A DNA stretch of 64,000 nt, taken from Labilibaculum euxinicum. Lineage in GTDB: Bacteria; Bacteroidota; Bacteroidia; Bacteroidales; Marinifilaceae. The stretch covers positions 62,001-126,000 of the forward strand of contig NZ_WTCR01000007.1 in assembly GCF_009795715.1 (NCBI RefSeq). Reading direction: 5' to 3'. Shown here in pieces: positions 36,587 to 45,119 of this stretch. Below the pieces are notes generated by a model, which was not told where the DNA came from, made no database searches, and saw only the letters and a list, made by a program, of their open reading frames with translations. The first letter of the stretch is position 1; each line of letters starts with the position of its first letter. A program made the position numbers and the translations under genes.

Positions 36587-37159
36587 CTAAGCTTTCAATC
36601 CTCCTATTATTCTCGAAACGATTCCTTTTTTACTCGTAACTTCCTCAATTAAAACCCCAGCCAAATGAATTGCGATAAAAGGAATCAAGTAATAATTAGA
36701 AAGTACATGTATTCCTTCCATTGATTTTTTCAAACTTTTCGGTCCCCATTCTATAAAAACCCCGGTAACTAATGAAATCAAGACACATACATAAAAAATG
36801 ATATACGTCCATTTTTGAATTTTCTCTTTTACTGATAAATTTTTATCCTGTGGATTTTGAATTTTCATTTGTCCAAAGAATGGAATCGTGAAACGAACCG
36901 CAAATAATCCAACCAATACATAACCAATGTACAAATGCCAATTCCACATTGGCTGTCGTATTTGTTTTGCTAAACGAATGAGCTGGTCATGCGATAAAGA
37001 CAGATCAATACTCACCAAATAATTTTGTATAATATCTGCCACATTATTTTTATTCAACCAAGTTGATCTCAAAAATATAGTGGCTAACAACAGCAAAAAA
37101 GAAACTGCTATTGCCCAATGAATAATTCGGTAAATTTTAGAATATTCTTTATTTTCCAT
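36587..37159 (-). CDS. Cytochrome b561-type membrane protein
   Basis: Four hydrophobic segments (about 12-32, 75-97, 115-138, 152-172) carry histidines in heme-ligand positions: RIIHWAIA (H14), WHLYIGY (H75), EGIHVL (H149) and AIHLAG (H164). The 190-residue protein matches the di-heme cytochrome b561 / Ni,Fe-hydrogenase b-type subunit fold and should carry electrons across the membrane. No partner dehydrogenase is adjacent, so its electron donor is unknown. Confidence 0.85.
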   Translation of the reverse strand: MENKEYSKIYRIIHWAIAVSFLLLLATIFLRSTWLNKNNVADIIQNYLVSIDLSLSHDQLIRLAKQIRQPMWNWHLYIGYVLVGLFAVRFTIPFFGQMKIQNPQDKNLSVKEKIQKWTYIIFYVCVLISLVTGVFIEWGPKSLKKSMEGIHVLSNYYLIPFIAIHLAGVLIEEVTSKKGIVSRIIGGLKA

Positions 37160-37202
37160 GGTATTTTTTTTATGATATTCGTATTACAGCCCTACTTTTT
37201 AA

Positions 37203-37754
37203 TCAATTTATTAACTGGTTTTGGGCTTCAACTTGTTCTTCAATTATCTTTCGACAAAGATTTTTCGCAAATTCCTCATCCTGATACAATTCATGTTCCT
37301 GATCCGGAATCAAATTAAGATCCAATTCCAAATCCCTAAACCACTCCACGTCAGGCTTGTATCGATCGTTGGCTCCGAAATAAAGGACACACTTACAGTC
37401 CGGCTTTTCCTTTTCATATCTCAACCGAGTTGATGAGATGGCATAAAGGGTGGAGATATTAAGACTTTTCAACCCGGCTTTCCAGGCAATTACCCCTCCT
37501 ACACTAAAGGCAAGAACAATAATGGTCTCTTTCTCCTGCAGACCAAGTTTGTACACTCCACGATCAATTCCTCCGTTTACAAACCGGGCATGAATCAGTC
37601 CTTCCGAATTATCCGACAAATCAAGATCAACCAACATACGGGAATCGAAGTATTCTATTTCGAAGTGTGGATTCAATATCTTTTGATAAGAATGCATCCA
37701 TACCGCCTCTTCAAATCCCCACAAATCCGATAATATGATAAGCCGTTTCTTCAT
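37203..37754 (-). CDS. Alpha/beta hydrolase-like protein
   Basis: The 183-residue protein has a nucleophile-elbow-like motif AFSVGGVIAW with serine, an aspartate region FGANDRYKPD and a late histidine in DQEHELY, the order expected of a Ser-Asp-His triad. It is shorter than most alpha/beta hydrolases, suggesting a minimal fold. Substrate unknown. It is transcribed in the same direction as the cytochrome gene, 43 bases upstream of it. Confidence 0.68.
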   Translation of the reverse strand: MKKRLIILSDLWGFEEAVWMHSYQKILNPHFEIEYFDSRMLVDLDLSDNSEGLIHARFVNGGIDRGVYKLGLQEKETIIVLAFSVGGVIAWKAGLKSLNISTLYAISSTRLRYEKEKPDCKCVLYFGANDRYKPDVEWFRDLELDLNLIPDQEHELYQDEEFAKNLCRKIIEEQVEAQNQLIN

Positions 37755-38026
37755 GTTGAAGTTTATTTTTCAAAGGCTGAAAGATAGGGAAAAATGTATT
37801 GTGGAAGAATAAGAAAAAGTTAAAAATAATGCTCGTTTTGATGATGTATTTGCAGAACAAAACACCTCAGCCCTCACCCCTTTTTCTAAAAGTGAAGGAG
37901 AGTTTTTAATTTGCGATGATTTGGAGATGTGTTCTCTTCTCATTCATAAGAAAGACAGGTTGAGGTATCCCGAAGATGCGATTTTCAATAAAAATTCCTC
38001 AACTTTGCTTTTCTTAAACCAGCCTT

Positions 38027-38755
38027 ATGCTCGATAAAAAACTGCAAATTTCAAACAAGCCAGCACTTGATCAATTGTTTCTAAAAGAACAAATTGAGGC
38101 TTTACGGAAAGAATTGGAATTCATCGAGCAAAAAACAATTGCTTTTGAAACCCTGCTACGCACCAGTTTGGCTGATGAATTAATTGAGGAGCAAGAATTG
38201 AGGATTATTTACAAAAAATTAAAACAAGCCAAAAAGGAAAAAAGGCTGGAACAAAAAAAGCACGGTAAGAATTACAAAGAACCAATCGGAATTAAGCCTA
38301 TCAGCACGGCTGCAGTAAACAAAACTTCAAACAAGGAGGAACAAAAGGAAATTAAGCGCCTGTATCGGGAAGCTATGCTTCATGTTCATCCCGATAAATT
38401 TTCGATGAACGAAGAAAAAATTGATCTCGCTACAGAAGTAACCAGTAAACTAATCGATATTTACAGAGCTGGCAACCTGCATGAACTTCAACAATACCAT
38501 GCGCATATTTTTAGTGGCAATGCTCTCAATCAGGAAATTGAAGTTCTTTCTAAGGGAACAAAAATAATCGTTCAGAATTCTTATCTGAAAAAAGAAAAAG
38601 AGCACTTGGAAGACTTGTTGTTTGCCGCCAAAAACAGACACACCTACAAAGTACTGACTGAATATCCTGATCCACTCCTTTTTGTTGAAGAATTAAGGGT
38701 TTATTATGCCGATAAAATTATCAAATTGCGAAAACGAACAAGAAAGGCTGTCTGA
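38027..38755 (+). CDS. Protein with a C-terminal-half J-domain-like HPDK motif
   Basis: The 242-residue protein begins with a long charged coiled-coil region (about 15-105, rich in Lys and Glu), followed by KRLYREAMLHVHPDKFS, whose HPDK (121-124) is the signature of DnaJ-type J domains. The J domain is thus internal rather than N-terminal, and its following helix is present. No G/F or zinc-finger region exists. It may recruit DnaK to a client bound by the coiled coil (inferred). Upstream, 37755-38026 holds no gene. Confidence 0.7.
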   Translation: MLDKKLQISNKPALDQLFLKEQIEALRKELEFIEQKTIAFETLLRTSLADELIEEQELRIIYKKLKQAKKEKRLEQKKHGKNYKEPIGIKPISTAAVNKTSNKEEQKEIKRLYREAMLHVHPDKFSMNEEKIDLATEVTSKLIDIYRAGNLHELQQYHAHIFSGNALNQEIEVLSKGTKIIVQNSYLKKEKEHLEDLLFAAKNRHTYKVLTEYPDPLLFVEELRVYYADKIIKLRKRTRKAV

Positions 38756-38761
38756 AAATGA

Positions 38762-38797
38762 AAAATCCCAACAGAACAATTGCTCTATTGGGATTTT
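38762..38797. terminator. Terminator between convergent genes
   Basis: AAAATCCCAA (38762-38771) pairs with TTGGGATTTT (38788-38797), with an inner AGA/TCT extension. It lies between the convergent J-domain gene and the zinc-ribbon gene and may serve both. Confidence 0.75.
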
Positions 38798-38852
38798 CCT
38801 TCCAATCTTATTCCATATAGACACGCCATGGCATGTCCCTACAGTTAAAAAA

Positions 38853-39095
38853 TTAATATCCGATACCTGCCGCCATAATGTTGTTAGGATCGAAAGCATG
38901 GCAAGGCGTTACACCGTGTACCATATCACATTTCGGACAATGTCCTTCGAATTCTTCCATTGTGAAGGTTTCTCTACAGCCATGGCATTCTATATCCAAT
39001 GGCATTGGCATTAATTGCTGAGCAAACCCCATCATTCTTACTTTATCAACTACTTGTTGTCCGTTCTCGAAACTTCCTGCGCATCCGTCATGCAT
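38853..39095 (-). CDS. Small zinc-ribbon protein of the DUF1858/GTPase cluster
   Basis: The 80-residue protein has two CxxC pairs, CHGC (37-40) and CPKC (53-56), as in the zinc ribbon of HypA-type metallochaperones, plus an N-terminal HDGC (H2, C5) and a C-terminal TPCH. The N-terminal His-Asp is reminiscent of HypA's nickel-binding MHE start, but the protein is shorter than HypA (about 115). It lies 160 bases downstream of the ABC ATPase on the same strand and is probably the fourth gene of that cluster. A role as metal or cofactor carrier is inferred. Confidence 0.65.
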   Translation of the reverse strand: MHDGCAGSFENGQQVVDKVRMMGFAQQLMPMPLDIECHGCRETFTMEEFEGHCPKCDMVHGVTPCHAFDPNNIMAAGIGY

Positions 39096-39255
39096 AATTT
39101 TATCCTCCTGTTTTTACAGATATGAAATTGGAGAAACGAATTCCCCAGTTTCAATATCCTATTTTATATTTTGATTCTTATTTCAAGAATTATCAGTAAA
39201 CGAAATGAATATTGTAAATCATCTCAAATCTAATCTCTAACTTCTCAAATCTCTT

Positions 39256-40284
39256 TTAAAATCCTATATCTTCTTTTTTAATGATTTCGCCGTTACGAAG
39301 TCGGGTTCTCATGTTTTGAACTACAGCATCCATACGCTCTAAATCAACCAATAGATTTCTCTCATCATCGCTGGTCTCAACCACTTTGTGAATTCCACCA
39401 TTCTTTATCACGATTCGCTTATCGCCCATTAAAGCCAACATCGGATCGTGAGTTGCCATCAGTACAATCTTTTCTTCGCCAATCAGCAAATCGAGTGCTT
39501 TTTTGCGGTCGATACCGGCATTCTCAATTTCATCAATCAAAATAATCGGCGACTTACTCAGAATGGCAGTATCAGCAATCATCAATGCTCTCGATTGTCC
39601 GCCACTCAAACTTGTAATAGGAGTGGTTAACTCAAACTTTTCTCCGGCAAGCTTATTTGCTTCTTCAATTATCTTGGCAATAAGACCTTCAACATCCTCA
39701 ACCAATCTACTTTGTGCATGTAATTCTAAAAACTCATAAACAGATAGATCCATTACAAAGTTCATATTCTGCGAAAGCTGTGCAACCAATTTATTTCCTG
39801 AACTTACCCGCCATTTTTTGTCTCCCATTTCTTCATTCACCAAAATGGTTCGTGAAGTCGGAGTATCATTTTGTGCTACCCATTCAATATCAGCAAGCAA
39901 TCTACTTTTACCCGATCCGGTTGGTCCAACAATACAAACAATCTCGCTTTTGCTGATCTTTAATTCTCCAAACTGCTCTGCTTCACCAGATTTATTGGTT
40001 CCGGGAAGAATGGTAATGCTATGAACTCCGTCATCTACATCTTCACCCAAAAACTCCAACATTTGAGAAATATAAATAGTCATCGAATTCAAAAGCTGAT
40101 CTCTATCAATGGCTCTGTTTTCAGCTTCTTCCTCATCATCTAAAAACTTCAGATAATCGATTAACTTTTCGTTGATCTGTCCATTAACCTGCAATGTATT
40201 TTCTTCGAAAAACCCCGGGAGAAATGGATATTGCTCGAATAAATCGGCAATTGTTTTTTGTTGTATATCTTGAACTGTGATCAT
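39256..40284 (-). CDS. Soluble ABC-type ATPase with N-terminal DUF1858-like domain
   Basis: Residues of about 1-50 (TIADLFEQYPFLPGFFEENT) resemble DUF1858. The ATPase part has Walker A GPTGSGKS (120-127), signature LSGGQ (226-230), Walker B IILIDEIE (247-254) and an H-loop histidine (H279). All nucleotide-hydrolysis elements are present, but there is no membrane domain and no permease gene nearby. The shared DUF1858-like start with the solute-binding-like protein of the same cluster suggests that the two bind each other or the same partner. A classical transporter is therefore unlikely; an energy-driven maturation or remodelling step is inferred. Confidence 0.82.
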   Translation of the reverse strand: MITVQDIQQKTIADLFEQYPFLPGFFEENTLQVNGQINEKLIDYLKFLDDEEEAENRAIDRDQLLNSMTIYISQMLEFLGEDVDDGVHSITILPGTNKSGEAEQFGELKISKSEIVCIVGPTGSGKSRLLADIEWVAQNDTPTSRTILVNEEMGDKKWRVSSGNKLVAQLSQNMNFVMDLSVYEFLELHAQSRLVEDVEGLIAKIIEEANKLAGEKFELTTPITSLSGGQSRALMIADTAILSKSPIILIDEIENAGIDRKKALDLLIGEEKIVLMATHDPMLALMGDKRIVIKNGGIHKVVETSDDERNLLVDLERMDAVVQNMRTRLRNGEIIKKEDIGF

Positions 40285-40384
40285 GTTTCTGCTTTTGTAA
40301 TTGTTATATCGCTTTCAACAAGCCTCTTCCCTTAAAAAGGGAGCAAGTCCTTATTTTGCTTTCGCATCTTCGAATCGATATCTT

Positions 40385-40424
40385 CCCTTTCAGGGGAAGT
40401 GCCGACAGGCGAAGGGGTGGACTC
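40385..40424 (+). repeat. Intergenic repeat element, copy 2
   Basis: CCCTTTCAGGGGAAGTGCC, then GACAGGCGAAGGGGTGG, resembles the element at 35774-35810 on the other strand. A short hairpin TCCCTTAAAAAGGGA at about 40329 precedes it. It separates the ATPase and GTPase genes. Confidence 0.6.
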
Positions 40425-40451
40425 AACTTGGCGCTTTCAGCTATTACTACT

Positions 40452-41159
40452 TTACTTTTCGCCCTTCTTGTCGCTCATATCAATCTTTCTCACATTACCC
40501 ATTTGGTAACTTTCTCCAATTCTGGTTTCGCCCAAACAGTATGAACAAAGTGCTGATGGCATTGAGAATCGTAATTTTTCGCCCACCAATGTCTTTATTT
40601 CAACTTTTTCATCATAAAGCAAAGTGCTTAATTCATAAGCTCCCTGACCCGTTAATCCATTTATGTGCATAATGCTTGCTCCAGGATTCACCTGATTTAC
40701 TCTCGATGCAAACACTTCTCTTTCAGCCTGTGATACAATATCTCCTTTTGTAATAATCACAATATCGGAACTCTTTAACATCGGACCAATTTTCTTTGGG
40801 GTGTTAATTCCACTTAAGTTATCGATAACACAAACAGCCGTAATACTTTTTACATAGGGCGAACAACGATTACACAATCCTGCACTTTCCGTGATCAGTA
40901 AATCGAGTCCTTCCTTAATTCCCCACTGAGTTACCTCTTCAATATTACTTACAAAATAATGATCCGGACAAAGTGAACCTGACAATCCCTTTTTCACCTT
41001 CACGCCAGCCTTTTCGTACAAAATATCATCATCTGTATATAGACAGTCAAATTTTACCACACCAACTTCTAATCCTCTCTTCTTTAACGAATCAATGGTC
41101 TTTAAAATCACCGCTGTTTTTCCTGATGAAGGAGGTCCTGAAACTGTAACTAAGTTCAT
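40452..41159 (-). CDS. HypB/UreG-like P-loop GTPase
   Basis: The 235-residue protein has Walker A GPPSSGKT (8-15), a Walker B-like LLITESAGLCNRC (88-99) that parallels HypB's ENVGNLVCP, and TKGD (137-140) in the guanine-specificity position. Cysteines at 64, 96, 99, 205 and 208 make two CxxC pairs (CNRC, CSYC) suited to binding a metal. This places it with the SIMIBI metal-insertion GTPases (HypB, UreG, CooC). No hydrogenase, urease or CO dehydrogenase gene lies in the window, so its target enzyme is unknown. Confidence 0.82.
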   Translation of the reverse strand: MNLVTVSGPPSSGKTAVILKTIDSLKKRGLEVGVVKFDCLYTDDDILYEKAGVKVKKGLSGSLCPDHYFVSNIEEVTQWGIKEGLDLLITESAGLCNRCSPYVKSITAVCVIDNLSGINTPKKIGPMLKSSDIVIITKGDIVSQAEREVFASRVNQVNPGASIMHINGLTGQGAYELSTLLYDEKVEIKTLVGEKLRFSMPSALCSYCLGETRIGESYQMGNVRKIDMSDKKGEK

Positions 41160-41194
41160 ATCTGATTATTTTAAAATCTGCAATTTTAGTAATA

Positions 41195-42481
41195 CTACTT
41201 CTGAGGCATATAATTCAACGGTCCCAAATTAGCAAACGATTCATCCTGAATGGACTTATTAAAAATGCGCTCACATTTCTTTATTAAAGCACCAATATCG
41301 TTACTGTTAATGTAATCCCAACCCAACCACATAAATTTATTCTCTGCAGGTAATCGGTTATCCACTTCAGGATTAATACTTGGAAACAAACCTTGATGTG
41401 AAAGAATCTCTCCTACCGCTTTCGAGGCAAAGAAATCAATAACAGGCTGCGTTTTCTCCAATTTATCTTTCTTGGTCAACATGAAAATAGGACTGATAAT
41501 AGCTCCGTCTTCAGGCCAAACAGCAACCATTGGACCGCCAACTTTCACCATTTTGGTAAAGAAGTAAGGCATAATTGTAATAGCTGGTCGTACGTTCTTT
41601 TTGGTATGAGACTTCACCATTTGTGCAGGATGCATACTCTCCAATAAACAAGCTCCTAAGCCTCTTACTCCTTCTTCGCCGTATGTCTTGTAAATGTGTA
41701 GCAACATCGAATTGAATAAATCAAAATCGCTGATTGGCAAACTTACACTGCGCTTAAATTCCGGCTTAAAAATATCAGCCCATGTGCGTGGAATCGGACG
41801 ATCTCCTAATTCTGCGGTATTTACCAAAAAAACAGCAGGTACTACACCAATCATTGAATAATGTCCTTCCGGATCTTGCAAACAAATCTCATCATTGTCA
41901 AAATCCTTGTTCAAACGCTTAAAACCAGTACTGTCTTTAAAAACACCCTGCTTCTTAAATTTCCCCATCAATTTATCATCGAAGAATAAATCAAAACCTG
42001 CTGAAATAAAAATATCTGCTAAATTATCTGTGTTCTCCTGATTGATTACATCATCGATTAACCAATCCAATCCCATCGAAGCAGCTTTCAAGTCATAAAT
42101 AATCTCATTTTCATGATTCTTTTCATATTCATCAATAAAAGCATCAATACCTTCAACCAAAGGAATACGAACCGGACAAGGCAACAACCCTTGCACATGA
42201 ATAGAATCTGATTTTTGTACTTTGCTATTTTGATTCAAATCACCATCCACCGAATTTCTATTTCCATCAATTCCTTCTATTAATAAGGTAGAAAAAGTAT
42301 CCACATTTAATTTTTTCATCTTCAAAGCCAATTCCAAAGAAAGAGATTTACCAAAGACCGCTCTCTTCGCCTCATCCTCCAATTGCTTGAATCCATTTGA
42401 AACAAAAATTTTAATTGTTTCAGGGTACTTAGTACAAATATCAAGCAAACTATCCGTGGTCTTAAAATATTGATTCTTCAT
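41195..42481 (-). CDS. Cytoplasmic solute-binding-like protein with N-terminal DUF1858-like domain
   Basis: From the ATG at 42481 the protein has about 428 residues. The first ~65 (SLLDICTKYPETIKIFVSNGF) resemble DUF1858; the remainder (IPLVEGIDAFIDEYEK, IPRTWADIFKPEFKRSVSLP, GGPMVAVWPEDGAIISPIF) is a type 2 periplasmic-binding fold of the iron/thiamine group. It has no signal peptide or lipobox, so it should stay in the cytoplasm, which is odd for this fold. A TTG-free upstream extension to 42532 (MDRLYICIKKSFKFCFE) is short, basic and not a convincing signal. It is the first gene of the cluster; the 216-base gap to the divergent T9SS gene carries both promoters. Confidence 0.78.
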   Translation of the reverse strand: MKNQYFKTTDSLLDICTKYPETIKIFVSNGFKQLEDEAKRAVFGKSLSLELALKMKKLNVDTFSTLLIEGIDGNRNSVDGDLNQNSKVQKSDSIHVQGLLPCPVRIPLVEGIDAFIDEYEKNHENEIIYDLKAASMGLDWLIDDVINQENTDNLADIFISAGFDLFFDDKLMGKFKKQGVFKDSTGFKRLNKDFDNDEICLQDPEGHYSMIGVVPAVFLVNTAELGDRPIPRTWADIFKPEFKRSVSLPISDFDLFNSMLLHIYKTYGEEGVRGLGACLLESMHPAQMVKSHTKKNVRPAITIMPYFFTKMVKVGGPMVAVWPEDGAIISPIFMLTKKDKLEKTQPVIDFFASKAVGEILSHQGLFPSINPEVDNRLPAENKFMWLGWDYINSNDIGALIKKCERIFNKSIQDESFANLGPLNYMPQK

Positions 42482-42748
42482 TTCGAAACAGAATTTAAAT
42501 GATTTCTTGATACAAATGTATAACCGATCCATTCAGAAAACTGTAACCGATGTTACACATCTAAAAAATAGATGCCGAAAAACAGAACAAAAAATGACAT
42601 CTAAACGTAAAATACGTGACGAAACGATTTGTAAAAATGACTAACGGCTTATTTTTACTGACTAAAATTAGCCTCTTGACTATTTTAGACTATATTTACA
42701 TCAGTCAAAATTGATTCTTTTAAGTTCTAATCCCATAAAAAAAAGAAG

Positions 42749-45040
42749 ATGATGAGCAGATACAAAGCCAAACTAACGCATCTATCCATAAAAACCAGTT
42801 TCGTTTTACTATTGTTGTGCTCAGCTGTTTCCGGGTTTTCTCAAAACGATACAGTTCGTATCAATTCCGATTATCAGATCATGTATTGCTCGGCAACCAA
42901 TGGTACTGTGCTGCCGATGCAGGAAATACAACTTCTTTTAAAAGGACCAAAAGATAAAAAATGGTTTGTAAGCTTTTCTGTTAACAACAGTCCTGCCATG
43001 ATTCTTAATGGTAATGAAGGCATCGATTTTTCAGAGTACAACATGTCTCTCTTTTTTAAGAACACTTCGGGGCACATAAAAAACTATACCATCGAATTAA
43101 AGAAAGCTTGGCTTGAAGATTTGTCTCCAGTTTTTATTCCTGAAGAATCTAAATCAGCAACCATTCAAGTTATGCCATTGGCAACTCCTGAAATTGAGGA
43201 TTATCACCCAAAAGTAAAAATCAATACTTCGCAAAAATATGCCGCTAAAATTGGGAAAAACTCAAGCTATTCTGTTTGGGTACCCGAGGGCGCTGCAATA
43301 CTAAAAAATGAAAGTAAAATTGAGGATCATAAACAAGAAATTGAATTAAATATTAAGTGGCCGGATCACGAAGCATCAAATTATTTTAAATTGATAGAAA
43401 CAGATGCATTTGGCTGTAACAGCGATACAATTTTTGCAGGCCTTGAAGTAGTAAAAAGCTTTCAGGTTACTTTCGGTGATAACAACAATCTATGCGAAGG
43501 TCAAAGCCTCGTACTCACACCAATTATTGATTTACCTTCTGATTATTCCTATCTGTGGAGCACCGGTGAAAACACAAAAGAAATTAGCGTTGATAAAGAA
43601 GGAACCTATAACCTTACTGTTACTGATTTAAATGACAATCAAGTTGTAAAATCCAGAATAGAAGTTTCAACGCAAAAATCACCTGGTGTAAACATTGAAG
43701 ATCATGTGGTAATAGATGATGAAAATCCTATTCTTGATATTTTCGAAAAAGGATCCACTTATTTATGGTCAGATGGCTCGACAGATTCAGAACTTAACAT
43801 TTCGGAATCAGGCAAATATTCTGTTACAGTTACATCCGGAAATGGTTGTTCTTCTACAAAATCATTTTCGGCTAAAATGAAATCAGAACTTTTTGAAATA
43901 AATCTGCCGGAAGAGATTCAGTTATGCGGCAATCAAAAAATGAATTTGGAACCAAGTTTATCAATTGATCAGAAGTACAGATATCTTTGGAAAAATGGCT
44001 CATCAAATCCTTCAATTGATATCGATAAAGCCGGAGACTATTGGGTGAAAATTACCGATCCGGATGGTTTTCAGCAAACAGCAAACACAAAAGTGATCTA
44101 TCATCCAAACCCAATAATAGATTTGGGTACAGATATTACTTTGTGGGATGGAGAAAGTGCTGTTTTAGATGCCGGCAATGAGGGCTCTGAATTTATTTGG
44201 AATACAGGCGAAAACACTCAATGCATAAATGTAAATAGTGGTGGTGTTTTTGTTGTTGAAGTAAAAGATCTTAACGGTTGTTTAAATAAGGACACTTTAT
44301 ACATACACCACAGAAAAGGTGAGAAATTCGGTGTGTTTTTGGGTGAAGATCATTCAATTTGTTCGGGCGATTCAATATTAATCAATCCTGTAATTGAAGG
44401 AAGTCCGGTTTATCCATTGCAATACAATTGGCTCGGACTCGCAAACAAAACCCCTGAAATCTATTTAAAAGAAAATGGTCATTATTGTCTGGAAGTAACA
44501 GACGCTAACGGCAATACGGAATCGGATTGTTTGGAAATAAATTTATTGCCTACTCCGAAAATTGATTTAGGACAGGATCTGAAGAGTTATGCAGATAAAA
44601 AAATTGTTTTGGATGCAGGTACTCCAAACTGCTTTTACAAATGGGTAACCGGAGATATTACCCGAAAAATTACCGTTCAAACCGAAGGAAAATACTGGGT
44701 GGAAGTTACCACCGACTCAAATTGTACTGCCAGCGATACAATAGATGTAGGCTTTCTCGAGAACTATCCATATGTTGGTTTACCAAAAGCATTCTCTCCG
44801 AATGGAGACGGTCACAACGACAAACTATTTGTCAGAGGTGAGGATGTGAAAGAAGTAACTCTGATAATTTACAACCGATTGGGACAAAAACTTTTCGAAA
44901 CCACAAATATCAATAGCGGATGGGATGGATTCTTCAAAGGACAGATGCAGGATATTGATGTTTATGTTTATGTTCTGGAAGTGACTTTTTTGGATGGCAA
45001 AACAGTCATGAAAAAAGGAAATGTAGCCTTACTCCGCTAA
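42749..45040 (+). CDS. T9SS-exported protein with six Ig-like repeats and type B sorting domain
   Basis: After a signal peptide (FVLLLLCSAVSGFSQ) and about 230 residues of beta-rich sequence, six similar modules follow, each with a YxW and xGxYxVxVTD pattern; their tryptophans lie at 270, 340, 414, 484, 561 and 632, a period of about 70-77 residues. The end (677-763: LPKAFSPNGDGHNDKLFV, YNRLGQKLFE, WDGFFKGQ, GNVALLR) is the gliding-motility-associated C-terminal domain, a type B signal for the type IX system. It is exported to the cell surface and probably acts as an adhesin. No porin or PorP/SprF-like gene adjoins it. Confidence 0.9.
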   Translation: MMSRYKAKLTHLSIKTSFVLLLLCSAVSGFSQNDTVRINSDYQIMYCSATNGTVLPMQEIQLLLKGPKDKKWFVSFSVNNSPAMILNGNEGIDFSEYNMSLFFKNTSGHIKNYTIELKKAWLEDLSPVFIPEESKSATIQVMPLATPEIEDYHPKVKINTSQKYAAKIGKNSSYSVWVPEGAAILKNESKIEDHKQEIELNIKWPDHEASNYFKLIETDAFGCNSDTIFAGLEVVKSFQVTFGDNNNLCEGQSLVLTPIIDLPSDYSYLWSTGENTKEISVDKEGTYNLTVTDLNDNQVVKSRIEVSTQKSPGVNIEDHVVIDDENPILDIFEKGSTYLWSDGSTDSELNISESGKYSVTVTSGNGCSSTKSFSAKMKSELFEINLPEEIQLCGNQKMNLEPSLSIDQKYRYLWKNGSSNPSIDIDKAGDYWVKITDPDGFQQTANTKVIYHPNPIIDLGTDITLWDGESAVLDAGNEGSEFIWNTGENTQCINVNSGGVFVVEVKDLNGCLNKDTLYIHHRKGEKFGVFLGEDHSICSGDSILINPVIEGSPVYPLQYNWLGLANKTPEIYLKENGHYCLEVTDANGNTESDCLEINLLPTPKIDLGQDLKSYADKKIVLDAGTPNCFYKWVTGDITRKITVQTEGKYWVEVTTDSNCTASDTIDVGFLENYPYVGLPKAFSPNGDGHNDKLFVRGEDVKEVTLIIYNRLGQKLFETTNINSGWDGFFKGQMQDIDVYVYVLEVTFLDGKTVMKKGNVALLR

Positions 45041-45119
45041 CCAACAGCAAAATCGCCTTCTGTTTGTCATATAAATTGTGTAAATTTAGAGTTGTCACAA
45101 ACTAAAAACAACTCTACCC

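Noticed and set aside
39256-42481. Conventional ABC importer (binding protein plus ATPase)
   Set aside because: The binding protein has no signal peptide or lipobox, there is no permease gene, and a metal-insertion-type GTPase and zinc ribbon accompany it.
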